DNA of 32,879 nucleotides from contig NZ_AMGM01000050.1 of the NCBI RefSeq assembly GCF_000298295.1, positions 1-32,879 on the forward strand, given 5' to 3'. Source of the stretch: Cecembia lonarensis LW9. GTDB lineage: Bacteria; Bacteroidota; Bacteroidia; Cytophagales; Cyclobacteriaceae. Below the pieces are notes generated by a model. The model was not told the DNA's origin and did no database searches. It saw only the letters and a list, made by a program, of their open reading frames with translations. The position numbers were made by a program, and so were the translations under genes. This document shows positions 8,178-14,632 of this stretch, one piece after another (within the stretch, counting starts at the first letter, position 1; every line of letters starts with the position of its first letter).

Positions 8178-9530
8178 TTATCTTTCCAATTGGGCCAAAA
8201 ATATTTCCATATCACCGCTGACTGCAGCATAGTACAGCAATGCTTTCCACATTTCAGCCATGACTTTGATGCTTTCGGCCTCTGCCTTGGCCAAGTCAGC
8301 CTGACCTTGCACCAGTTCGTTCAGATTGATCAGCCCGGCATCGTATCTGGCTTGAAGCGCTTGATAGCTGTATTCCGCAGCTTGCACATATTCCGGTGCC
8401 AATGTGGCTGCTTCCAATGCTTTTTCCAAAGTCACTTTGGCAACTGTTCTGTCTTTTTCCAGCGATCTTTCTATCTGCATTTCATAAGCCTCAGCTGCTG
8501 AAATCAGGGAATTTTGTCTTTGTACCAATTTGGAGGTGCGGGAAAATTGCAAAATCGGGACGGCAACTTGAAATCCTACTCCATAATTGTATTTGGAGAA
8601 GGCTAGACCGTCAGTAGGATTGTTAAACCCTCCTTCAAATAGAATAGAAGAACCACGGGCAAAAGTTGTAGCCCAAACATTGAAGTCTGGCAATAGGGAA
8701 CGGTTGAGTTCAGTCTTTTGGGCATTGGCCAAAAGGGTTTGTACTTTGGAACGCTCGAGTAGGGGATGGCTATCCATTGGTTCTTCCGTTTGAATCGGGA
8801 CTTGTCTCTTGAGACTGGTGTCCAGTGTGATTGGTTTTTGGTCCTCACCTAGTAGTTCCCGAACCCTTGCCAACATGCTTTCAGCTGTTTTTTGGGCATT
8901 GAGATATTCTATTTTGGAACGGACGAATAATGATCGGAACTGTGCTGAATCTACCCCTGGGCGGAGACCATTGTCCACCAAGTTTTTGGATAGGCTTAAG
9001 TTGGATTCGTAACGGTCCCTGTTTTTCCTGGCTGCTTCCGCAATGGATTCAGCAGCCCAATAGTTTAAATAAGCTTCTGTAAAGCGCACCTGATGCTCCA
9101 AGATGGCAAGTACCTCTTGATGTCGGGCAAGTTCCTGACCAAATTTGGCAGATTGGATTTTGCTTTCTCTTTTCCCAAAAGTAAAGGGGCTCCAGTTTAG
9201 TAAGAGCGCAGCTGCAGAACCGAAAACCATATCAAATGAGTTTTCCAGTACAGGCGGACCTGAAATAGGCATTACCTGTCCGGGTAAAAACATACCCGTG
9301 ATATTATTATTGGTAGAATAGACCATTTGGTAGGAGCCGTCCAAGCTTGGAAGGAAATCGGAACGCTCGTATTGTACCAGTTTTTGTGCGGCTTCAGTTT
9401 CTAAGCGTTTGGCCTGTAGTTCGGGATAATTTGCCGTGCTGATTTCAAGGAGTTCCTTGAGTTGACTTTGAGCTTGTGCCTGATAGAGTATCAGAAGAAA
9501 CAAAAAGCCAGTTGTGGTTTTTTTTAACAT
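8178..9530 (-). CDS. TolC family outer membrane efflux protein
   Basis: About 450 residues from the ATG at 9530, chosen because a Sec signal peptide (MLKKTTTGFLFLLILYQAQAQ) follows at once. The open frame extends upstream to 9566, but that extension is not signal-like. Two internal repeats rich in long amphipathic helices (LKELLEISTANYPELQAKRLETEAAQKLV near the start; AAEYSYQALQARYDAGLINLNELVQGQADL near the end) are the hallmark of the TolC alpha-barrel. The FRSLFVRSKIEYLNAQ type segments match OEP repeats. It would form the outer membrane duct of the pump encoded directly downstream. First gene of the operon, behind a -7 box and a direct repeat. Confidence 0.92.
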   Translation of the reverse strand: MLKKTTTGFLFLLILYQAQAQSQLKELLEISTANYPELQAKRLETEAAQKLVQYERSDFLPSLDGSYQMVYSTNNNITGMFLPGQVMPISGPPVLENSFDMVFGSAAALLLNWSPFTFGKRESKIQSAKFGQELARHQEVLAILEHQVRFTEAYLNYWAAESIAEAARKNRDRYESNLSLSKNLVDNGLRPGVDSAQFRSLFVRSKIEYLNAQKTAESMLARVRELLGEDQKPITLDTSLKRQVPIQTEEPMDSHPLLERSKVQTLLANAQKTELNRSLLPDFNVWATTFARGSSILFEGGFNNPTDGLAFSKYNYGVGFQVAVPILQFSRTSKLVQRQNSLISAAEAYEMQIERSLEKDRTVAKVTLEKALEAATLAPEYVQAAEYSYQALQARYDAGLINLNELVQGQADLAKAEAESIKVMAEMWKALLYYAAVSGDMEIFLAQLER

Positions 9531-9569
9531 AGGTTGATGGCTGAAAGACAAAACATAATTCACCAATTA

Positions 9570-9577
9570 CAAAAATA
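9570..9577 (-). promoter_or_regulatory. -7 promoter box of the efflux operon
   Basis: On the minus strand the sequence reads TATTTTTG, an exact match to the Bacteroidota -7 pattern TAnnTTTG. It lies 40 bases before the TolC ATG at 9530, giving a leader of about 35 bases. No good -33 TTTG is seen at the usual distance, which fits an activator-dependent promoter. Confidence 0.45.
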
Positions 9578-9599
9578 ACCCATGTATATACAGGGATTG

Positions 9600-9631
9600 T
9601 GGTAAAAATGGATGGGAAAATGGTAAAAATG
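9600..9631 (-). promoter_or_regulatory. Putative activator site: 11-bp direct repeat spaced 21 bp
   Basis: The 11-mer TGGTAAAAATG occurs exactly at 9600-9610 and 9621-9631, so the period is 21 bases, about two helical turns. It sits directly upstream of the -7 box of the TolC operon, where a -33 element is missing. AraC-family proteins use two HTH motifs and often bind direct half-sites spaced this way. The AraC gene at 10591-11421 is the obvious candidate ligand. The repeat is seen; the binding is inference. Confidence 0.45.
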
Positions 9632-9645
9632 AAAGTGGGGGGTGG

Positions 9646-9681
9646 AACCTTTGAGGTCTTTTTCTGACCTCGAAGGTTTTT
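9646..9681 (+). repeat. REP-like hairpin 7 (3' side of the RAYT gene)
   Basis: Arms AACCTTTG and CGAAGGTTTT with inner stem GAGGTC/GACCTC and a T-rich loop. Orientation (+). It ends 10 bases from the RAYT stop codon, flanking the transposase gene on its 3' side. Confidence 0.87.
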
Positions 9682-9690
9682 TGACGACTT

Positions 9691-10251
9691 TTACTCCATT
9701 AAAAGATCCTCAGGTAAATATTTTTCCACATTCTCTTGATGCGCAATCCTGAATCCCTCTAAACCTCCAAACCATTCTAATGCTAATTCCCTGCTTACTT
9801 TTGATGACCTGTCGGAAAGATAAGCTTGAAAAGATGAAAATCTCCATTCAAAAGGACCTTTGGTTAGCTGATGCTTGACTGGGTTTTGATGAATGTAGAT
9901 GATAATTCTGGTGAGGTATTCTTCAGACTTAATTTTCTTTCGTTTGAACTTTCTTTGAAAGAGTGATCCGTTTCTTGAAAAGACTTTATTATAGCTCTTG
10001 GAGTAAGAATTCTGAAAGTCGGAAAATGCTTTTACAAGTTGTTCATCAGAGATGTCAGAATTGACTTTTACTAAGAAATGGTAGTGGTTTGGGATCAAAC
10101 AATAAGCTAAAGTTCCTACTTTATTCCCCAAATAGGTGTTGAATTTCTCCAAGAAATAAAAATAGTTATCATCTGATTTGAATAGTTTTTCATCTCCATT
10201 AGCCTTATTGTAGATGTGGTAAATTCCTTCAGGTTCAAAAATATCTGTCAT
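9691..10251 (-). CDS. REP-associated tyrosine transposase (RAYT, Y1/HUH superfamily)
   Basis: 186 residues. The HUH metal-binding motif is HYH at residues 56-58 inside LIPNHYHFLVKV. The catalytic tyrosine candidate is Y119 in IIIYIHQNPVKH, the form typical of RAYTs rather than of minimal IS200 TnpA. The N-terminus IYHIYNKANGDEKLF is also typical of this group. RAYTs are single-strand nucleases that recognise palindromic REP sequences and are thought to spread them while staying single-copy and vertically inherited. Here the gene is flanked by such palindromes: one 10 bases past its stop and five within 330 bases before its start. No coding defect is visible. An IS200/IS605 element is less likely because the gene is isolated and lacks paired element ends. 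Confidence 0.88.
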   Translation of the reverse strand: MTDIFEPEGIYHIYNKANGDEKLFKSDDNYFYFLEKFNTYLGNKVGTLAYCLIPNHYHFLVKVNSDISDEQLVKAFSDFQNSYSKSYNKVFSRNGSLFQRKFKRKKIKSEEYLTRIIIYIHQNPVKHQLTKGPFEWRFSSFQAYLSDRSSKVSRELALEWFGGLEGFRIAHQENVEKYLPEDLLME

Positions 10252-10304
10252 ATTGATAAAAACTTAATGGGCAGTAATTTATTCAAATCTTCTCAAAACT
10301 AAAA

Positions 10305-10336
10305 GACCTTCGGGGTTCCATGAAACCCCAAAGGTC
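10305..10336 (-). repeat. REP-like hairpin 8 (5' side of the RAYT gene)
   Basis: Arms GACCTTCG and CAAAGGTC with inner stem GGGTT/AACCC. Orientation (-). It is paired with hairpin 9 across an 11-base spacer. Confidence 0.87.
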
Positions 10337-10347
10337 AAGTGGTCGCC

Positions 10348-10382
10348 AACCTTTGAGGTCTTTTTTTGACCTCGAAGGTTTT
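10348..10382 (+). repeat. REP-like hairpin 9
   Basis: Arms AACCTTTG and CGAAGGTTTT with inner stem GAGGTC/GACCTC and a run of T in the loop. Orientation (+), nearly identical to hairpins 5 and 7. Confidence 0.87.
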
Positions 10383-10423
10383 CATGGCACTATGAATAAA
10401 ATAAGGTTTTACCCTTCAACAAA

Positions 10424-10455
10424 GACCTTCGGGGTTTTTGGAAACCCCAAAGGTC
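10424..10455 (-). repeat. REP-like hairpin 10
   Basis: Arms GACCTTCG and CAAAGGTC with inner stem GGGTTT/AAACCC. Orientation (-). It is followed by a spacer with GGGTTGCT, also seen before hairpins 3 and 5 in related form, and then by hairpin 11. Confidence 0.87.
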
Positions 10456-10466
10456 GGGTTGCTGCC

Positions 10467-10502
10467 AACCTTTGATACCGTACATACGGTATCGAAGGTT
10501 TT
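10467..10502 (+). repeat. REP-like hairpin 11
   Basis: Arms AACCTTTG and CGAAGGTTTT with inner stem ATACCGT/ACGGTAT. It is the same inner stem type as hairpin 3, nearly 7 kb away. Orientation (+). Confidence 0.87.
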
Positions 10503-10547
10503 CTAAGTAAGAATATCATATTTGAAAACGATTATCCTTTAAGTAAA

Positions 10548-10578
10548 GACCTTCGAGGTTTGAAAAACCTCAAAGGTC
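10548..10578 (-). repeat. REP-like hairpin 12 (3' side of the AraC gene)
   Basis: Arms GACCTTCG and CAAAGGTC with inner stem AGGTTT/AAACCT. Orientation (-). It lies 12 bases past the stop of the leftward AraC gene and may also act as its transcription stop. The gap 10252-10590 is filled by hairpins 8-12 and holds nothing else I can recognise. Confidence 0.85.
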
Positions 10579-10590
10579 GGCCCCAAAAGT

Positions 10591-11421
10591 TTACCCAAAA
10601 TACCTCCCCCTAAACTGATGAGGGGTTTCGCCGGTGTGTTTTTTGAAAAACTTGACGAAATAGGAGGCATCGTTAAATTGGAGCAGGTCGGCGATTTGGT
10701 TGATGTTTTGGTCGGTGTGGAGGATATTTCTTTTGGCTTCCAGAATCAGTTGGGAATTAATGTGTTCGGAGGCTGTCCTACCTGTTTTTTTCTTACAGGC
10801 TTGATTGAGGTTTTGAGGAGATGTTTGTAGCAATTCCGCATAATCTGCCACTCGGTGCAGCAAAGGGTATTTTTGGGACAATAAGCTTAGGAATTTATCG
10901 CAGAGAGGATTTTCTTTTCCAGAAGTAGAAGGTTCCGAGGCATGGTTGGCAATTTTGGAAAAAAGCACGCGCAAGTATCCTTTGATCAAATCTTCTGAAT
11001 ATTGATCAGGGTTTTGATAGGCTAATAAGATGTCTTCGAAAATTTGGCCGACGATAGTATCCTTCCAAGCAGGAATCCTTGTCAATTCTCCCATTTGCTG
11101 TATTTGATGCAGGATCTTCACTTCTTTAACAGCATCGATAAATTCTTCCTTGAACATCATCACGTAGCCTTTGGGGATGGCTGTAAACTGCCAGAAATGC
11201 AGCTGTCCAGGTTTTAAAAAGTAGAAGTCAGGAGTTTGTATCTGATAATTTTCTGTCTCTATCCAGTGAAAACCTTCCCCTTCTGCGATTAAAATCAGTT
11301 CGAAGTAGCCTTCGTGTTTATGGGGTTTGGTCTTTTTGATTAAAGGCTTGAATCTGGAGATTTTAAACAGCTCTTGGGATTCAAGCTTGTTTTTGGTGGA
11401 TATGGGGGAGGAAGGAATCAT
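10591..11421 (-). CDS. AraC family transcriptional regulator
   Basis: 276 residues. The N-terminal cupin-like sensor (KPHKHEGYFELILIAEGEGFHWIE, residues about 32-55) is followed by a linker and a C-terminal pair of helix-turn-helix motifs: ADYAELLQTSPQNLNQACKKKTG and NINQIADLLQFNDASYFVKFFKKHTGETPHQFR, the second being the AraC signature. In Bacteroidota such genes are frequently found directly upstream of TolC-RND-adaptor operons. Here the order is kept, but the RAYT and its repeats lie between. It probably regulates the efflux operon through the direct repeat at 9600-9631; that link is inference. The ligand is unknown. Confidence 0.9.
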   Translation of the reverse strand: MIPSSPISTKNKLESQELFKISRFKPLIKKTKPHKHEGYFELILIAEGEGFHWIETENYQIQTPDFYFLKPGQLHFWQFTAIPKGYVMMFKEEFIDAVKEVKILHQIQQMGELTRIPAWKDTIVGQIFEDILLAYQNPDQYSEDLIKGYLRVLFSKIANHASEPSTSGKENPLCDKFLSLLSQKYPLLHRVADYAELLQTSPQNLNQACKKKTGRTASEHINSQLILEAKRNILHTDQNINQIADLLQFNDASYFVKFFKKHTGETPHQFRGRYFG

Positions 11422-11541
11422 AGGCTTACAAAATTTGAGTAATTTCCAATATATTCCAAACTTATAATCTTAGAGAAGGTTCTTTGGGGTGATGAATTGG
11501 ATTTTTAGATTATTGAGGCGAGGTTAGATCGGAAGTTTTTT

Positions 11542-11549
11542 TAATTTTG
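11542..11549 (+). promoter_or_regulatory. -7 promoter box before the pRiA4b ORF-3-like gene
   Basis: TAATTTTG matches TAnnTTTG exactly and lies 22 bases before the ATG at 11572. A -33 TTTG at the proper distance is not obvious, so support is limited. Confidence 0.35.
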
Positions 11550-11571
11550 ACCTAAAGCATACCTTTCGAAA

Positions 11572-12222
11572 ATGACAAAAATCATCCCACTCTACCCAAC
11601 CTCCATCAAGTTGAAAATCAATCTTGAAAACATGCCATTCCCTATCTACAGGAAGGTAGTAATACCAGCTGATATCACTATGAGTGAACTGCACCTGATC
11701 ATTCAAGTAGCTATGGGCTGGGAAGATTGCCATTTGTTTCAGTTTAGTGACAAAAAAGAGCGGCCTAAAATAACTGCCCAAAGGAAAATGGAAGGAGATG
11801 ATTTTTGGGGAAGTCCCCACGGAGATACCTATGATGCGGATGAATTGTTCCTTTTGGAATTTCTAGAACATACTGATGGGAAAACCTTCTGGTACTGGTA
11901 TGATTTTGGGGATGATTGGTGGCATAAGATTTCTATTCAAAAAGTAACCCAAAAGGACTTGGACGGATTTGATGGCGACACGCCTCTATGTACTGAGGCT
12001 ACAGGGCTATGCCCACCAGAAGACTGTGGTGGTCCTTGGGGTTTTGCCCAGCTTGAAGAAGCCATCAATGAACCCAAGCATCCTGAGTATAAAAACTACA
12101 GAGAATGGTTGGGAATCAAGGGAAAGAAAAAAATAGATTTCGAGAATGTAAGTATTGAGGCTATCAATAATAATTTGGATTTGCTGTGGAATGCATGGAT
12201 TGATGAAGAGGGGGATGAGTAG
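11572..12222 (+). CDS. Plasmid pRiA4b ORF-3 family protein
   Basis: 216 residues. The N-terminal IKLKINLENMPFPIYRKVVIPADITMSELHLIIQVAMGWEDCHLFQF is the diagnostic opening of this family, and FWYWYDFGDDWWHKISIQKV in the middle is its second conserved block. A cysteine cluster (CTEATGLCPPEDCGG) follows, as in many members. The family is widespread on plasmids and in variable regions and has no established biochemical role. It lies divergent from the AraC gene, 150 bases apart, and marks the start of the accessory region that continues to about 19.1 kb. Confidence 0.85.
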   Translation: MTKIIPLYPTSIKLKINLENMPFPIYRKVVIPADITMSELHLIIQVAMGWEDCHLFQFSDKKERPKITAQRKMEGDDFWGSPHGDTYDADELFLLEFLEHTDGKTFWYWYDFGDDWWHKISIQKVTQKDLDGFDGDTPLCTEATGLCPPEDCGGPWGFAQLEEAINEPKHPEYKNYREWLGIKGKKKIDFENVSIEAINNNLDLLWNAWIDEEGDE

Positions 12223-12297
12223 GTTTTGAATTTCGGTTTTCTTGCATAAATTGAGGTGCAATTATTTTGAAAAATTTTGAACAAAACTTTTTGAAAG

Positions 12298-12777
12298 ATG
12301 AATAATCAATTATTTAAAAATACGAGCACAAGGATGCTTAGTCTTAATTTAGGAACAAGTTCGATTGGTTTGGCCATTCTTGGAAATGAGCCATCATGGT
12401 TTTCAAACCATTTTACGAAAACACCTGAACACAGATTTTCTGATCCGCTGCTAAAAAATCTTGAAACTTTAAGATCAATAAAAAAACTAAAAGCTGGGTG
12501 GAATGGACCTGAGACAGGTCCTTTTACTGATGACTTGATCCAAAAAGTGTTTACAATTTTACACTCGCTTCCCTTTCAACCTGAAGTTTTTCCTACAGGG
12601 AGAAATAGCATTCAGTTGGAATTTGAGCAGGGAGATGATTATCTTGAGTTTGAAATTTTTGAAAATAAAATTTTTTCCTTAATACAGTTTGGTGGAAAAG
12701 ATGAGGAAAGGGAAGTATCCGAAGAAGAAGTTTTTAAGCTAACAGAAAGTTTTCATGCTACCACAGAACATTTCTGA
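12298..12777 (+). CDS. Conserved hypothetical protein, first gene of a pair
   Basis: 159 residues, no signal peptide. The segment LKAGWNGPETGPFTDDLIQKV (residues about 63-83), followed by LPFQPEVFPTGRNSIQLEFEQGDDYLEFEIFENKI, belongs to a common small-protein type of unknown function that I recall being paired with a partner carrying RPSSAAFKD. That partner follows here with a 23-base overlap, implying translational coupling. The pair has the size and arrangement of a toxin-antitoxin or similar two-gene unit, but I know of no demonstrated activity. The partner is truncated, so the unit may be inactive. Confidence 0.6.
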   Translation: MNNQLFKNTSTRMLSLNLGTSSIGLAILGNEPSWFSNHFTKTPEHRFSDPLLKNLETLRSIKKLKAGWNGPETGPFTDDLIQKVFTILHSLPFQPEVFPTGRNSIQLEFEQGDDYLEFEIFENKIFSLIQFGGKDEEREVSEEEVFKLTESFHATTEHF

Positions 12778-13021
12778 CGAAGAAATTTTATTCAGGGCCA
12801 TCAAACCATTTCCTAACTGGTGGAAAGTTGATATTAACCGTCCTTCATCTGCTGCTTTTAAAGACTCAAGAGGAGTTTCTGTTGACCGTGATGCCGGTCG
12901 ACAAAGTTCCCGAGTTGTACAAATTTTAAGAGCTAGGTTTCCAAAACCTGACAGGTTTCTGTTCTTTTCAACCCTTGTACTTCCCCTCTTTTCTACTAAT
13001 TTTACAAGTACACCTTTTTAG
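12755..13021 (+). pseudogene. Truncated partner of the hypothetical pair (RPSSAAFKD family)
   Basis: 88 codons. Residues 1 to about 62 look genuine: DEEILFRAIKPFPNWWKV, INRPSSAAFKDSRGVSVDRDAGR, SSRVVQILRARF. RPSSAAFKD followed by SVD is, as I recall, the conserved core of a family normally well over 100 residues long. From about base 12940 the frame continues as PKPDRFLFFSTLVLP and so on, low-complexity and unlike a continuation, and stops 14 bases before the Mod start. No frame nearby restores the missing part. A short palindrome (12944-12958) lies at the break. I read this as a gene cut when the restriction-modification block arrived. Confidence 0.6.
12944..12958. repeat. Palindrome at the left edge of the restriction-modification block
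   Basis: AAACCTG, one A, CAGGTTT: a perfect 7-bp inverted repeat, located exactly where the truncated gene loses its family-like sequence. It differs in sequence from the CCTTTG/CGAAGG hairpins. Confidence 0.5.
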
Positions 13022-13035
13022 AATCAACATTCGAT

Positions 13036-14631
13036 ATGCCCACTTTACACTGGATAGGCAAGGAAAAAGTCATCAACCACCATCAAGAGGTACCTTACAA
13101 AGTCCTGGATAAAAAATACGATTATAACTTGGAAGAGGGCGAAGCACCCTCGGGTAACAAAATCATCCATGGCGACAACCTCGAAGCCCTAAAATCGCTT
13201 CTGCCAGAGTACGAAGGAAAAGTAAACTGCATCTATATAGACCCTCCCTATAACACCGGCAACGAAAACTGGGTGTACAATGACAATGTCAACCATCCCA
13301 AAATCAAAAAATGGCTGGGAGAAGTCGTGGGCAAGGAAGGTGAAGACCTTAGCCGGCATGACAAATGGCTTTGTATGATGTATCCAAGGTTAAAGTTGCT
13401 ACATAAGCTTCTTTCTCAGAATGGTGTTATTTTAGTTTCAATAGATGAGTTCGAACATGATTATTTGCATTTAATTATGGACGAGGTATTTGGCCGGTCA
13501 AACAGAGTAGAAACATTTGTTTGGAAAAAAACTTATGGGGGAGGTGCTAAGAGTAAGCATATTGTAAATCTCCATGAATACATTCTTTTTTACTCAAAAG
13601 ATATTTCGACATTAGAAAAAATTGAATTGCCTCCTGACGATTCTGTATTAAAATATTATAAGTATAAGGATGAGAAATTCCAGGACCGAGGACCATACAG
13701 ACTACAGCCATTGGCTACTACAAGTATGGACGATAGACCAAACTTAAAATACCCAATAGTTTACGATGGAAATGAAATATGGCCTAATAAACAATGGCAA
13801 TGGAGTAAAGATAGAGTGGAATTAGCACTTAAAGAAAATGAGCTTTCAATTGAGTGGAATGAAAAGAAGAAGTCTTGGACAGTTAACTATAAACAATATC
13901 TAAAAAGCAAGGAGGGGGATTTAAGAGGGAAAAAAGTTTACTCCCTGATTGAAGGATTCTATACACAGCTGGGTACTAACAGACTAACATCTTTATTTGG
14001 GAGAAAAGTCTTTAATTTCCCGAAACCTGTTGAATTGTTGGAATATCTATTACAAGCAACTACTAAAAAAGACTCGATAGTCCTAGACTCCTTTGCTGGT
14101 TCAGGTACTACTGCCCATGCGGTATTGAAGCTTAACCAACAGGATGGCGGCAATCGGAAATTTATCCTGGTCGAGATGGAGGACTATGCCGAAAGTATCA
14201 CCGCAGAGCGGGTGAAGCGGGTGATACAGGGCTATGGAGAAGGAAGCAAAGCCGAAGTGGGCACAGGTGGGAATTTTTCCTATTATTCTCTCGGAGAGGC
14301 CCTTTTCGATGAAGACCATAACCTGAACGAAAGGATTCCTCTTTCCCAAATCCGAAAATATATCTGGTACTCGGAAACCCGCTCCTCACTTTCGGAAGAG
14401 AAAGCTGAGGATACAAGCTATCTATTGGGCAAGCAAGAGGATACCGCCTATTATTTTATCTACGAAAAAGATCGACTCACTACCTTGGATTTTGAAACAC
14501 TTTCTGAACACATCACAGAACGAGCAGATCAATATATCATCTATGCGGACAATTGCCTCTTACCTCAGGAATTGATGACCAAGCATCAGATCGTTTTTAA
14601 GAAAATACCTAGGGATATAACGCGTTTTTAG
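13036..14631 (+). CDS. mod: Type III restriction-modification DNA methyltransferase (Mod)
   Basis: 531 residues. Motif IV is DPPY at residues 69-72 (IYIDPPYNTGNENW). The AdoMet-binding motif I is FAGSGTT at residues 353-359. DPPY preceding the AdoMet motif defines the beta class of N6-adenine methyltransferases used by type III systems. The target recognition domain lies between. Mod gives sequence specificity to both methylation and cleavage. One base separates its stop from the Res start. Base composition is uneven: about 47% GC by hand count before 13380, 34% for 13381-14100, and 53% for 14101-14280, so the recognition segment looks imported into an older frame. Both catalytic motifs are intact. 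Confidence 0.92.
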   Translation: MPTLHWIGKEKVINHHQEVPYKVLDKKYDYNLEEGEAPSGNKIIHGDNLEALKSLLPEYEGKVNCIYIDPPYNTGNENWVYNDNVNHPKIKKWLGEVVGKEGEDLSRHDKWLCMMYPRLKLLHKLLSQNGVILVSIDEFEHDYLHLIMDEVFGRSNRVETFVWKKTYGGGAKSKHIVNLHEYILFYSKDISTLEKIELPPDDSVLKYYKYKDEKFQDRGPYRLQPLATTSMDDRPNLKYPIVYDGNEIWPNKQWQWSKDRVELALKENELSIEWNEKKKSWTVNYKQYLKSKEGDLRGKKVYSLIEGFYTQLGTNRLTSLFGRKVFNFPKPVELLEYLLQATTKKDSIVLDSFAGSGTTAHAVLKLNQQDGGNRKFILVEMEDYAESITAERVKRVIQGYGEGSKAEVGTGGNFSYYSLGEALFDEDHNLNERIPLSQIRKYIWYSETRSSLSEEKAEDTSYLLGKQEDTAYYFIYEKDRLTTLDFETLSEHITERADQYIIYADNCLLPQELMTKHQIVFKKIPRDITRF

Positions 14632-14632
14632 C

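Noticed and set aside
9691-10251. Insertion sequence of the IS200/IS605 type
   Set aside because: The protein is a RAYT type with flanking multi-copy REP hairpins. No defined left and right ends or accessory tnpB gene were seen.
12298-13021. Naming the hypothetical pair a toxin-antitoxin system
   Set aside because: Only size and overlap suggest it. I know of no activity for either family, and the second gene is truncated.
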